A stretch of 64,000 nucleotides of DNA from Taudactylus pleione (GCA_031769625.1 JAUIMM010000721.1:637501-701500), one strand, 5' to 3'; shown: positions 1 through 11,681, counted from the first letter of the stretch. Made by a program: numbers and translations. The notes: generated by a model not told the origin, from the sequence alone.

Positions 1-160
1 AGGTAAGAGAGGGGGGAGAGGTTGCATCAAGCCCGAGCCATTAGTACTCTCCCCTCCCCCCATACCCCTGGCTAAATGTCTACATCATATAGGTAATAAC
101 AGAGGGAAGAGACATCCATCACATTACACCATTATATACTGTATGATTCCTGTCATTTAC

Positions 161-336
161 CTGAGTGTTGGTGTTTGGCAAGGAACACTTTCCCATAAAT
201 GCCCGATCCAAGTTCCCGAACAAGGTCAAAGTGATCCATCACCTCCATCATCCGCAGGTTCTCAGAAGTCTGTGAGATCAGGTGAAGAAGGTGTTTTGCC
301 GTATTCTTGGTCACTTCCGTGATGGTGGCAGCCATT
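161..336 (-). CDS. SBK-like Ser/Thr kinase, first coding exon (paralog A, partial gene)
   Basis: This exon encodes the N-terminus and glycine-rich loop of a kinase nearly identical to the complete SBK-type gene at 50.5-52.4 kb. The predicted start ATG ends at 335 on the minus strand, one base after an AG splice acceptor (337-338). The donor is AG|GTAAAT at 161/160, and the exon ends in phase 1, as in the paralog. The peptide starts MAATITEV and contains the loop GSGIYGKV, so ATP binding would be preserved. The lysine, HRD and DFG exons would lie left of base 1 and cannot be seen. Its promoter and 5' UTR exon are at 6.4-6.7 kb, separated by an intron filled with an L2 LINE and minisatellites. 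Nothing in this exon is broken, so it may belong to a working gene. SBK family membership comes from the paralog's full domain. Confidence 0.8.
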
Positions 337-344
337 CTGAGCAA

Positions 345-1810
345 TGGACATGGTGTTATTATTATAATTTATTTTTATAGCACCACAAGTGTTCCGCAGC
401 GCCTTACAAAGTACATAAACAAATAGGTGACCAGTGACTTACAGTACAGTACATTACAATGCAGGACAAGGACATGGATAATATACTTTGCTACATTAGC
501 GACCATAACACCCACATAAGCAGCAGAGCAAAGCAACCAAGTGTTAGGTGCCCTAGTGGAGAGTAAGAATTAAATGAAAGTAAAGTAGGGAGAAGCACAA
601 GAGGGTAGAGGGCCCTGCTCGAAAGAGCTTACATTCTAAAAGGGAGGAGCAGACAAACAGGTGTGACACAGATGGGGTAGACAGGGAGGAAGGAACATGT
701 AGCAACAATTTAAGATGAGAGATGGAAGGATTTAGTAAGTAGTGGGTCTTGAGAACCCATTTGAATGATTGTAGAGAGGTGGAGAGTCTGATGGGGAGAG
801 GTAGAGAGTTCCAAAGGTGGGGAGCTGCACTGGCAAAATCTTGGAGGCGGGAGTGGGAGGAAGTAATCAGTTGGCATGAAAGGTGGCGTGCATTTGTTTA
901 ATGAAGAGGGCGGACAGGAGATTGGAGGGTGATGAGATCAGAGATGTAAATGGGAGAATAATGGGTGAGGTCAGAGATTTAACTGGGAGAGGATTCAGTG
1001 AGTGTGAGGAGCTTGAACTGGGTTCTGAAAGGGAAGGGGAGCCAGTGGAGGGCTTGTAGGAGGCGGGAGGCAGATGTAGAGCATTTGGAGAGGAAAATGA
1101 GCCGGGCAGCAACATTGAGGACAGACTGGAGAGGAGAGAGATGGGATTTGTGGAGGCCAGATAGGAGGATACTACAGTATTCCAATATGGAGATGATCAG
1201 TGAGTGTATGAGGGTCTTAGTAGCATCCTGGTTGAGAAAGGGTCTGATCCTGGAAATATTTTTGAGCTGAAAATGACAGGACTGCGAGAGGTTCTGGATA
1301 TGTAGTTTGATGGAGAGGGATGAGTTCAGGATAACTCAAAGACAGCACACTTTGGGACTAGAGTAGATGGTTTGCCCACAATTTCTTTATCAATTGATGT
1401 CACGTGAGGTTATTCAGAAGGGTGGGAAGATGATCAGCTCAGTCTTAGACATATTAAGTTTAAGAAATTGCTGGGACATCCAGGAAGATATAGCAGAGAG
1501 ACAGTTAGAGATACAAGAGAAAAGAGGGAGGGAGAGGTCAGGGGAGGAAAGGAGGTACATCTGAGTATCATCAGCATAGTGATGATATTGGAGGTCAAAA
1601 GAGCTGATGAGTTCACCTAGAGAGGGCGTATATAGAAGGAGAGTAGGAGAGGTCCAAAAACAGAACCTTGGGGAATGCCTACTGTAAGAGGCTGGGGGAA
1701 GATTATATATGAGGAAACAGTGAAGGAGCAGAGTTTGCCACTTTACAGAAATATTGTTCATTGTTTTGCTAAAGACTGAAGGGTGTATGTGAACCAAGAG
1801 CAAATCTCGA
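345..1810 (-). mobile_element. L2-type LINE, 3' part of ORF2 and 3' UTR (degenerate)
   Basis: Reading on the minus strand, 1414-1803 encodes a reverse transcriptase block with the catalytic motif HYADDTQMY, followed by [18 protein letters not shown], typical of the L2/CR1 group. Further downstream, 979-1185 encodes the post-RT region (SVLNVAARLIF and LHWLPF). The element then runs into a 3' UTR with a TTATTATTATAATTT-like tail at 357-371. Frames are interrupted, so it is a 5'-truncated dead copy. It lies in the intron of SBK paralog A. Confidence 0.8.
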
Positions 1811-2299
1811 TGATTATACAGTAGTTTTAGATTATTTATTATTATTTTTAAATTATTGCTGCTTTAAATCTACTGACTTATTCTCCGAGCTCTCGCCAGG
1901 TCATGGTCCCCACCCCCAAATACATAAATCCCTGAGAGTAATTCATTGACAATCCTGACAGGAAAGTTGCCTCCAGTTGCCTCCTAGGCTTGAGAGTGAC
2001 AGCACCGTGTACATATAATATTATTTCACTTAGTGTTTGTGCTTGATATACTGTATAGAGATTATAGAGAAGTGCACAATGAGTGCTGTGACCCAGTTAT
2101 GTTTCATACAAAATCAAAAATTCTGCAAAATTCTGTAAATTAGTTGAACAGGGAAACAAGATGCTGCGATCACCCAGATTTTTCTGGCAAATAATATTTA
2201 TAAATGGACATTATCGTTTTTATGTTCTAATGAGGAAAAGCACATTCATACTGCAATAGTGCTGATGAAGCTGCATTATGGCACCGAAAACGGCCGTCT
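1811..2299. other. intronic stretch with no recognised feature
   Basis: AT-rich sequence with no coherent open frame and no repeat structure that I can recognise. It may be further decayed LINE sequence upstream of the L2 reverse transcriptase. Confidence 0.5.
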
Positions 2300-2760
2300 G
2301 CTGTACCATGTGACTGATTCATGATTAATGTATCCTGTGACTTATTCATGATTGCTGTATCCTGTGACTTATTCATGATTGCTGTATCCTGTGACTGATT
2401 CATGATTGGTGTATCCTGTGACTGATTCATGATTAATGTACCATGTGACTGATTCATGATTACTGTATCCTGTGACTGATTCATGATTAATGTACCATGT
2501 GACTGATTCATGATTGCTGTATCCTGTGACTGATTCATGATTAATGTACAATGTGACTGATTCATGATTAATGTACTATGTGACTGATTCATGATTGCTG
2601 TACTAAGTGACTGATTCCTGATTGTTCTACCCTGTGATTGATTAATGAATGCTCTACTATGTGACTGATTCATGATTGCTGTACCCTGTTACTGATTCAT
2701 GATTGCTGTACCCTGTTACTGATTCATGATTGCTGTACACTGACTGATTCATGATTGCTG
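2300..2760. repeat. 27-bp minisatellite
   Basis: About 17 tandem units built on CATGATTGCTGTATCCTGTG plus ACTGATT, 27 bp in total. The period is a multiple of three, so frames stay open through the array (a 9-residue repeat such as MNQSHGTLI on the minus strand). Units differ by point changes that alter amino acids freely, so this is not a coding repeat. Confidence 0.92.
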
Positions 2761-2767
2761 TACTAAG

Positions 2768-2870
2768 GGTCTCATTCAGACCCGCTCGCGAGCGCTGTAC
2801 GCTCGCAAGCAGGTCGATGTTTCCCAAATGCGCATGCGCACGACGGAGTGCGCTCCACAAAAAATAAAGC
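2768..2870. mobile_element. Harbinger-like MITE fragment (CATTCAGACC family)
   Basis: Begins GGTCTCATTCAGACCCGCTC, followed by the short hairpin GCTCGCGAGC and the GCGCATGCGCACGACGGAG block. The same blocks occur at 38.9 kb and 48.2 kb. Only one terminus is present before the sequence runs into the 75-bp minisatellite. Confidence 0.6.
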
Positions 2871-3066
2871 ATTCTTTTTTTTCTATCTTTGTGAATTGTG
2901 TGGAAGTTACATATGGTGAGATTGAGCCAGTCATGCCCTGTACAACACATATATGTCCCGGGGAGAGTCATTCCATGGAAGTTACATATGGTGAGATTGA
3001 GCCAGTCATGCCCTGTACAACACATATATGTCCTGGGGAGAGTCATTCCATGGAAGTAACATATGG

Positions 3067-3356
3067 CAGTGGTAACCAAACTGGGTGCCCTGGAACACTT
3101 GCAGGGGTGCCTCAGGTTGTTGGTCCAGCACCATATCAAATTATTTATGGTCAATGTAATGTAAATATGTGCACAAACAGAAGCACAAGCCTGTACACCA
3201 CTATATAACCAATCCTAAGGATGACGGATAAGCACAATACTACTTCACTACATTTTTATATGAATTTCTCAATAACAAACTTTTGGCTTAGGGGTGCCGT
3301 GAAAACAATGCAAATACTCTACAGCACCCTGATTCAAAAAAGTTTGGGAACCACTG
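3067..3356. mobile_element. hAT-type MITE inside the 75-bp array, copy 1
   Basis: Ends are CAGTGGTAACCAAAC on the left and GTTTGGGAACCACTG on the right. The element is flanked by the perfect 8-bp duplication ACATATGG (3059-3066 and 3357-3364). It is about 290 bp and non-coding. The target has TA in the centre, as in Buster-type hAT targets. Confidence 0.88.
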
Positions 3357-4262
3357 ACATATGGTGAGATTGAGCCAGTCATGCCCTGTCATCACACATA
3401 TGTCCTGGGGAGAGTCAGTCCATGGAAGTTACATATGGTGAGATTGAGCCAGTCACACGCTGTCATCACACATATGTCCTGGGGAGAGTCATTCCATGGA
3501 AGTTACATATGGTGAGATTGAGCCAGTCACACCCTGTACAACACATATATGTCCCGGGGACAGTCATTCCATGGAAGTTACATATGGTGAGATTGAGCCA
3601 GTCACACCCTGTACAACACATATATGTCCCGGGGAGAGTCAGTCCATGGAAGTTACATATAGTGAGATTGAGCCAGTCACGCCCTGTACAACACATGTAT
3701 GTCCTGGGGAGAGTCAGTCCATGGAAGTTACATATGGTGAGATTGAGCCAGTCACGCCCTGTACAACACATATATGTCCTGGGGAGAGTTATTCCATGGA
3801 AGTTACATATGGTGAGATTGAGCCAGTCACACCCTGTACAACACATATATGTCCCGGGGAGAGTCAGTCCATGGAAGTTACATATGGTGAGATTGAGCCA
3901 GTCACGCCCTGTACAACACATATATGTCCTGGGGAGAGTCATTCCATGGAAGTTATATACGGTGAGATTGAGCCAGTCACGCCCTGTACAACACACATAT
4001 GTCCTGGGGAGAGTCATTCCATGGAAGTTACATATGGTGAGATTGAGCCAGTCACGCCCTGTACAACATATATATGTCCTGGGGACAGTCAGTCCATGGA
4101 AGTTACATATGGTGAGATTGAGCCAGTCACGCCCTGTACAACATATATATGTCCTGGGGAGAGTCAGTCCATGGAAGTTACATATGGTGAGATTGAGCCA
4201 GTCACACCCTGTACAACACATATATGTCCCGGGGAGAGTCATTCCATGGAAGTAACATATGG

Positions 4263-4582
4263 CAGTGGTAACCTAACTGTGCGCTGCGGCACCCTGGGGT
4301 GCCCTGGAACACTTGCAGGGGTGCCTCAGGTTGGTGGTCCAGCACCATATCAAATTATTTATGGTCATTGTAATGTAACTATGTGCACAAACAGAAGCAC
4401 AAGCCTGTACACCACTATATAACCAATCCTAAGGATGACGGATAAGCACAATTTATTTCACTTTACTACTTCACTACATTTTTATCTGAATTTCTCAATA
4501 ACAAACTTTTGGCTTAGGGGTGCCGTGAAAACAATGCTGATACACTAGGGCGCCCCGATTCAAAAAAGTTTGGGAACCACTG
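4263..4582. mobile_element. hAT-type MITE inside the 75-bp array, copy 2
   Basis: Same MITE as at 3067, with the same target duplication ACATATGG (4255-4262 and 4583-4590). It is about 320 bp and carries small insertions relative to copy 1. The left flanking unit shares with copy 1 the variant GAAGTAACATATGG instead of the usual GAAGTTACATATGG. This suggests the MITE was duplicated with the minisatellite rather than inserted twice. Confidence 0.88.
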
Positions 4583-6415
4583 ACATATGGTGAGATTGAG
4601 CCAGTCACGCCCTGTCATCACACATATGTCCTGGGGACAGTCATTCCATGGAAGTTACATATGGTGAGATTGAGCCAGTCACGCCCTGTACAACACATAT
4701 ATGTCCTGGGGAGAGTCATTGCATGGAAGTTATATATGGTGAGATTGAGCCAGTCACACCCTGTACAACACATACATGTCCTGGGGAGAGTCATTACATG
4801 GAAGTTATATATGGTGAGATTGAGCCAGTCACACCCTGTACAACACATACATGTCCTGGGGAGAGTCATTACATGGAAGTTACATATGGTGAGATTGAGC
4901 CAGTCACGCCCTGTCATCACACATATGTCCTGGGGACAGTCATTCCATGGAAGTTACATATGGTGAGATTGAGCCAGTCACGCCCTGTACAACACATATA
5001 TGTCCTGGGGAGAGTCATTGCATGGAAGTTATATATGGTGAGATTGAGCCAGTCACACCCTGTACAACACATACATGTCCTGGGGAGAGTCATTACATGG
5101 AAGTTACATATGGTGAGATTGAGCCAGTCATGCCCTGTACAACACATACATGTCCTGGGGAGAGTCATTCCATGGAAGTTACATATGGTGAGATTGAGCC
5201 AGTCACACCCTGTACAACACATATATGTCCTGGGGAGAGTCATTGCATGGAAGTTACATATGGTGAGATTGAGCCAGTCACGCCCTGTGCAACAGATATA
5301 TGTCCTGGGGAGAGTCATTGCATGGAAGATATATATGGTGAGATTGAGCCAGTCACGCCCTGTACAACACATATATGTCCTGGGGAGAGTCATTGCATGG
5401 AAGTTATATATGGTGAGATTGAGCCAGTCACACCCTGTACAACACATATATGTCCTGGGGAGAGTCATTGCTTGGAAGTTATATATGGTGAGATTGAGCC
5501 AGTCACACCCTGTACAACACATACATGTCCTGGGGAGAGTCATTCCATGGAAGTTACATATGGTGAGATTGAGCCAGTCACACCCTGTACAACACATATA
5601 TGTCCTGGGGAAAGTCATTTCATGGAAGTTACATATGGTGAGATTCAGCCAGTCACACCCTGTACAACACATATATGTCCTGGGGAGAGTCATTGCATGG
5701 AAGTTACATATGGTGAGATTGAGCCAGTCACGCCCTGTTCAACAGATATATGTCCTGGGGAGAGTCATTGCATGGAAGTTATATATGGTGAGATTGAGCC
5801 AGTCACGCCCTGTACAACACATATATGTCCTGGGGAGAGTCATTTCATGAAAGTTACATATGGTGAGATTGAGCCAGTCACACTCTGTACAACACATACA
5901 TGTCCTGGGGAGAGTCATTCCATGGAAGTTACATATGGTGAGATTGAGCCAGTCACACCCTGTACAACACATATATGTCCTGGGGAGAGTCATTACATGG
6001 AAGTTACATATGGTGAGATTGAGCCAGTCATGCCCTGTACAACACATACATGTCCTGGGGAGAGTCATTACATGGAAGTTACATATGGTGAGATTGAGCC
6101 AGTCATGCCCTGTACAACACATACATGTCCTGGGGAGAGTCATTCCATGGAAGTTACATATGGTGAGCACTTTGCCACAAATATTTAATTGGTGACGTTC
6201 AAAATATCCTCTGTAGATTCTACCTATTAATATAACTACTGACTACAGCCATAGTGCAACAGCTCAGGACACTATGGATTCACTCTTATACATTGCTCCA
6301 TAACAAAACTCAAGGTGCAAATTGTTTGTCCTCTTCCCTGTCCTGGGGAATTATGTTCCATGAACTTATGCCAGAACTATTGTACCCCCAATCTCATTGG
6401 GTCTCACACACTCAC

Positions 6416-6572
6416 CTCACTGTCTGATTAGTGACGCTGCCTCTGAGATGGTCCTCGTATAGATGACGACAAGGATGAGTCCTGTGGAAAGTTCTAATAT
6501 GATTATAAATGGAGTTTGTCCAGATTTTCTCTGTTAGCAGAGTACAAATATCAGTCCCTGCAAGAGCAGAAA
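6416..6572 (-). other. 5' UTR exon of SBK paralog A (predicted)
   Basis: A good donor, GTGAG|GTGAGTGT, sits at 6416/6415 on the minus strand. The exon aligns with the equivalent segment of locus B at 54,053-54,150, including the stretch with GAGGACCATC and the GGACTCAT motif. The upstream boundary is set only by the distance to the TATA-like box, so the transcription start is approximate. Confidence 0.55.
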
Positions 6573-6596
6573 GTCCCTGACTAGATGTGTGGTCAC

Positions 6597-6680
6597 AGTC
6601 TTATATTGGGGGGAGAGTGGCGTTTATGGATTCAGGGAAGATGCTGATTGGCCAACACCTCTGTGGTGCAATTTGCATAT
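6597..6680 (-). promoter_or_regulatory. promoter of SBK paralog A (TATA-like, CCAAT, octamer)
   Basis: On the minus strand: octamer ATGCAAAT (6671-6678), CCAAT (6647-6651), then a TATA-like AATATAA (6601-6607). The same three boxes occur at locus B with spacings that differ by only one base. Here the TATA box is weaker than B's TATATAA. Confidence 0.6.
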
Positions 6681-6830
6681 GAGTGGTCAGAGAGCAGACA
6701 ATGAGAGGGGTGTATCAGGTAAGGTGCCAGGATATGCCAGTCATTGTGTGTAGTGCAGAGCCCCTCCTGACAGTAATCTATGTGAAATGTGGTTATAACA
6801 TTTCCAGACATCTCATGGTAACATTTTTAG

Positions 6831-7222
6831 GGGGAGAAAAATGTAAAAAATAAAAAAAAATGAAATTATATAATAATAATAATAAATAATTTATATATTA
6901 TATTATTTACTACTTAATCACTAATGCATATTAATGTAATTGAAATGAATTAAACACTTAAGTGAAAAATATATATTTTCTGAATCTTATTAATCACAAT
7001 GAATGTTATATGCAAAAAATGTTCATCCCCATGTTATGTGCTATTGACATCATTGATTTAAATTCTACATAAAGTGTAATATGTACAATCCCTTCATCTG
7101 GTGCCAATCTAAGTAATAAGTAACATAATACAATCTAACAATAAATAAAGAAGCATTATAACACTTCACACACAGAATAGTTATTGTACCGTTGTGCAGT
7201 TATCCATCAGAATTATGAATTT
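6831..7222. other. AT-rich spacer upstream of promoter A
   Basis: Strongly AT-rich, with short AAT/TAT runs at 6840-6910. No gene or element recognised. Confidence 0.5.
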
Positions 7223-7925
7223 GGGTACATGCACCTTACATCCGGCATATAGGTACAGCTATAGGGTACATGCACCATACATCTGGCATATAGGTACAGC
7301 TATAGGGTACATGCACCATACTTCTGGCATATAGGTACAGCTATAGGGTGCATGCACCATACATACAGCATATAGGTACAGCTATAGGGTGCATGCACCA
7401 TACATACAGCATATAGGTACAGCTATAGGGTGCATTCACCATACATACAGCATATAGGTACAGCTATTGGGTGCATGCACCATACATTTGGCATATAGGT
7501 ACAGCTATAGGGTACATGCACCTTACATCCGGCTTATAGGTACAGCTATAGGGTACATGCACCATACATACAGCATATAGGTACAGCTATAGGGTACATG
7601 CACCATACATCAGGTATATAGGTATAGCTATAGGGTACATGCACCATACATACAGAATATAGGTACAGCTATAGGGTACATGCACCATACCTCTGGTATA
7701 TAGGTATAGCTATAGGGTACATGCACCATGCATACAGAATATAGGTACAGCTATAGGGTACATGCACCATACCTCTGGTATATAGGTATAGCTATAGGGT
7801 ACATGCACCATACATACAGCATATAGGTACAGCTATAGGGTACATGCACCATACATACGGCATATATGTACAGCTATAGAGTACATGCACCATACATACG
7901 CAATATAGGTACAGCTATAGGGTAG
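7223..7925. repeat. 41-bp minisatellite
   Basis: About 17 units of 41 bp containing GGGTACATGCACCATACAT and ATAGGTACAGCTATA. Unit variants alternate (CTCTGGTATATAGGTATAG versus TACAGAATATAGGTACAG) between 7620 and 7800, hinting at a two-unit higher-order repeat. It lies upstream of the promoter of SBK paralog A. Confidence 0.93.
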
Positions 7926-8027
7926 AAAATGAGCTTTATATGAACAAATGAAATAATTGTGAATAAAATATATAAGTGAATTGTTGTAAAAAAACAAGTA
8001 AAGGCAACATCTAAAGATATTTGTTCT

Positions 8028-8521
8028 GTATCAAGTAGAGACTTTATTAGTAACAAAACAAACTTTGGCACACAGTCCACTCCTTATAGCTCCAATGCCC
8101 TGGGAGCACCTTACATACTGCTGATATTTACAGTGTTTCCCTTTATGCTTGTGTTCACACGGTGACAGACTTCCCAGGAGCAGCACATCGTTATGCAGAT
8201 AGAGGAGGGGACATTTCCTGACCCTCCCGGGAGGAACCATTGTCATCATCTGCATGTGATGGGTGAATGAAACCATGAGTGAGTGCCCAGACAATGGAGG
8301 GTTTGTGTTTAGTAAATATGGTCACCAGAGCTGGTGAATAGAGAAGACTGTTCCACCCAACCCAGATGTAGTATCTCCTCATTAACACATTAACAAACAT
8401 AATGAGCACTGATTTAGCCAACACTTACTCTGCAGGGCCGGGTGTGACATAACAGCCTATGACAGAGCCCATCTCTACGGCTGTAACAATAACTTTCATT
8501 CCAGAGTTTCTGGACTTGATG
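8028..8521 (-). other. possible two terminal exons of an unidentified gene
   Basis: On the minus strand there is a strong acceptor (TTTTTTTCAAATAG|CATC at 8522/8521) and a donor (GCAGA|GTAAGTG at 8429/8428), enclosing 93 bp that is open in two frames. A second acceptor (CACATGCAG|ATGATG) starts a segment at 8249, and AATAAA lies at 8043-8048. In one frame (starting HQVQKLW) exon 1 joins the second segment without a stop and stays open almost to the poly(A) signal. In the other (IKSRNSGMKVIV) translation stops at the junction. I do not recognise the protein, and this could be chance splice-like signals. Bases 8530-8975 upstream show nothing clear. Confidence 0.25.
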
Positions 8522-8975
8522 CTATTTGAAAAAAATATATTAAAAAATCAGTTCTATAATTGCCACGTGCTGTGTATGTGACTGGTGCCAGCTGTACAGT
8601 CACTGGTTCTGCCACAGCCCCAAGATCATCTCATCTACTACTGTATGTCTTTTACCAGAATGATATGTGGTGGTGGCCTCCTTATTAGTGGATTTATTTA
8701 CTTCCCTGATCATTATTTTGGGATTCGGAGAAATAGTGGCATTAAGTGTCCCTGGGGATATAAATGACGTCTGACAGGTGTGTTAGCTTCCACAGATTAT
8801 AGGTGGACACTGTGGAGATTTGGTGCCTCTGGAAATACAGTTTATCCATGATAATAAGGTGTGAATTTATATGACTGATTACATCTCAGTCTGCCCCTGG
8901 ATTATTTCTAAACTGTTTCTCCATTGGAATTATATCGGTTTGTCTGTCTTAATACCCCAGTACCCAGATCATTTG

Positions 8976-9387
8976 TGTTAAAAGAGATGTGCGCTATTGT
9001 CCCCTAGGGAGGCTTAATGCCCTGTCCCAAGATGACCATGAGCTCATTACTGAACAGTCAGTACAGCTGTACCTACTATACTTCAATAAACTAAAGGCCC
9101 CCACACATCAGCAATTGATTGCAGCAATTCTGCAATTTGCAATCGATTGTGTAAAAAAATCTTTCCCTTTTTCAATCGATTGTGGCAATTCTGAAATCTG
9201 CAAGCGATTGAAAATGGGAAAGATTTTTATACACAATTGATTGCAAATTGCAGAATTGCTGCAATCAATTGCTGATGTGTGGGGGCCTTAACACCACTGG
9301 TTAAGTAACTGGGCTGTTCAGTTAGAGCCATCTGCCGGTGTGTGTAGCTCTGCAATATCAACACTGGCATACACATCATTTCCAACA
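8976..9387 (+). repeat. left LTR of the copia element
   Basis: Starts TGTTAAAAGAGATG and ends TTTCCAACA directly before the primer site. It carries the palindromic MITE 9094-9291. Without that insert it is about 210 bp, half of the right LTR, so one LTR has an internal indel. Confidence 0.65.
9094..9291. mobile_element. palindromic MITE in the left LTR
   Basis: The ends AAGGCCCCCACACATCAGCA and TGCTGATGTGTGGGGGCCTT are perfect reverse complements. The pairing continues through GATTGCAGCAATTCTGCAATTTGCAATC almost to the centre, so the whole ~200 bp can fold into one hairpin. The superfamily is unclear because no unambiguous target duplication is seen. Confidence 0.75.
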
Positions 9388-9401
9388 TGTTATGGGCCTA
9401 G
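9388..9401 (+). promoter_or_regulatory. primer-binding site, copia type
   Basis: TGTTATGGGCCTAG follows the LTR end directly. It resembles the primer site of Drosophila copia, which pairs with an internal part of initiator tRNA-Met rather than its 3' end. Recognised from memory of that family. Confidence 0.5.
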
Positions 9402-11090
9402 GCACACAGCTGACATACAAGCTATTAGGATGCCCAGAGCAGTACCTAGACACAATCTTAAGCACATGTGTAGTGCAGACTGCATAAGAAGATTTAAGAC
9501 AACAAATAGTGTTTCCAGCACAGTATAGCAGCAGTGAAGCTGATTACAATACAGAAGCTGCACAGTTATGTCTGTAAGAAGACTACAGGAGCTGCACCAA
9601 TAATGGGGTTTATCAAGCTAAGAGGTGCAAAAAGTTATGCAACCCGGAAGTTTACTATGAAAATACATTGTATTGTGAAAGGCTGTGGAAGGCCACTGTA
9701 GAACCAGACGTAGATTCAAGCCCAGAAATAGAGAGAGCCATGGGGACTATAGGCTTAAGTGTAGGGCAACACTTATGTACTTTATAATAGAGTACATGGG
9801 AAAAAGTCAGCAAAAGACAAAGGGACAGCACTGCAGGCACCGTATCAAGATGGAGGTCTCACGAGGACGACAAATTTAAGATGTGTATTGTAAAACACCA
9901 AACTGAATGAATGCAGCAGTAAGAGTGATTACATAGACAAAATTATGTCTGTGTCTCAGCAACTAATATCTGTTGGAGTGCAAGTAGATGAAGAGATTGC
10001 TACAGCAATGCTGCAGAACTTAGTGCCTGGGTTTGCGCTAATGCCACAGCCAAGAAGTCAAATGCATCAAAACTAACAGCAGACACAGTCATAGGAAAGT
10101 TAATACAGTTTCGAGAACATGTGCTTTGAGATTTGAATGCTGAGACAACTGCATTACACACAAAAAGTGAAAAATTCCGAAAATTTAAATTCAAGTGTTA
10201 CAATTGTCACTGGATAGATCACAAAGCAATTGTGTGTTCATAAAAGAAGGTGAAAACTATACAAAGCAAAAAATACAATGTCAGAGATGAGTCTGCGCTG
10301 AGTGTTACAGATAGTAGCAGAAATTATTATTGGTATATCAATTCAGGTGCAACAAGACATTTAAGATGCAATGAATAATGGTTCACCAAGTTAATCAAAT
10401 GTGACCCTACCACTCTCAAAGGTATTAGCAATCAAGTCCTTACAGATACTAAGTTGGGGAAATTAAATCTTTCTTAAAAATTGGGGCAAAAATAAAAGTC
10501 ACAGAACTCCAAGACATGCTTAATGTACCAGATATGGGAACAAATCTTATCGCAATCAGTGTCCGAGAGCAAAGGGGCTACAGAGTTTGTTTCACTAAAT
10601 GAAAGTGCATTGTGTGAAAAAGAAGAGGGACTGTCATAGCTACAGGCACAAGGTGTCAGTAATTGTATATCCTTGATACTAAGCACTGTTACCTGATGAT
10701 AACAATTGAGTCACTAGAACTCTGGCATATAAGATTTGGTCACCCTGGATATAACATTGTTCAAAAGCTACAGAACAGGATGGTCACAGGAATGTCAATG
10801 ACTAACACAGAGAAACCTGTATGTGAGAGACGTATTACAGGGAAACAAAGTCATCAGCCATTTCCAAAATCAACAAGCAAAGCTACAAAACCACTTGAGA
10901 TAATACATTCAGATGTGTGTGGTCCAATGGAGGAAAAGTTCTGAGAGTGGAAAAAGATAATTGGTGACATTTCTAGATGACTTCACAAGAATGACACCTG
11001 TACTTCATCAGAGAAAAGTCTGAAGTGGTAAAAAAAAATTGCAGATTACAAGATACTTATGGAAAATTAAACAGGTTACATACTCTAGAC

Positions 11091-11247
11091 CAGGGGTCTT
11101 CAAACTTGGCCCTCCAGATGCTGTGGAACTACACATCCCAGCATGAACTGCACATAGTTTTAGCATGCTGTTATATAAAAAAGGTGGCAATGCATGCTGG
11201 GATGTGTAGTTCCACAGCAGCTGGAGGGCCAAGTTTGAAGACACCTG
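11091..11247. mobile_element. hAT MITE inserted in the copia integrase
   Basis: The terminus CAGGGGTCTTCAAACTTGGC is mirrored by the right end GCCAAGTTTGAAGACACCTG, and the ends are flanked by the perfect 8-bp duplication CTCTAGAC (11,083-11,090 and 11,248-11,255). It is 157 bp and mostly inverted repeat, with the internal block GGAACTACACATCCCAGCATG. Confidence 0.93.
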
Positions 11248-11681
11248 CTCTAGACAATGAGAACTGATAATGGTGGAAAATATCTCAACACTGAGGGGGA
11301 ACAATTGTAAAGACTATATGGAATAGAGCATCAATTGGCCATTGCCTATACGCCTGGGCAAAATGGTGTCTGTGAACAAGCAAATCATACACTATTGGAG
11401 AAAGCAAGATACATGCTAAAGGACACAGGACTAGCAATTTTGTGCAGAAGTCATATCCACAGCAGTTATCTCAGGAACCATTCTGCTACAGTTACCCTAA
11501 AGGACATAACACCCATTGAAGCATGGTCAACCAAGTGTAAGACATCTCAGTACCTTTGGAAGAATGGACTATGTGCATATACCAAAAAAATAAATTATAC
11601 AAGCTGGATTCAAAGTCAGTCATTCTTGGCTATTGCCATGAGATCAAAGGTGACAGATTGTGGAATACAAATACCAAAAAG

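Larger units (their letters stand above)
2885..6176. repeat. 75-bp minisatellite, intronic, paralog A
   Basis: Roughly 35 tandem copies of a 75-bp unit containing GTTACATATGGTGAGATTGA, CCAGTCACGCCCTGTACAAC and GTCCTGGGGAGAGTCATTCC. The array is split twice by the same MITE (3067-3356 and 4263-4582). Because 75 is 25 codons, several frames on both strands remain open for hundreds of codons. Unit differences change residues as often as not (for example Ser/Cys/Tyr/Phe at one position), which argues against a protein. A shorter array of the same unit lies in the corresponding intron of SBK locus B. Confidence 0.95.

Noticed and set aside
2227..2673. Repetitive frame with MNQSHGTLI units on the minus strand
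   Set aside because: A product of the 27-bp minisatellite; no start context, splice sites or conservation pattern.
3422..6195. Long open frames (up to 413 codons) on both strands with a 25-residue repeat such as MEVTYGEIEPVTPC
   Set aside because: They are a consequence of a 75-bp period without stops. The frames overlap on both strands, lie in an intron, and unit variation does not favour synonymous sites.
2300..7925. CRISPR-like alternation of repeats and spacers
   Set aside because: Units are contiguous with no unique spacers, and the DNA is clearly eukaryotic.
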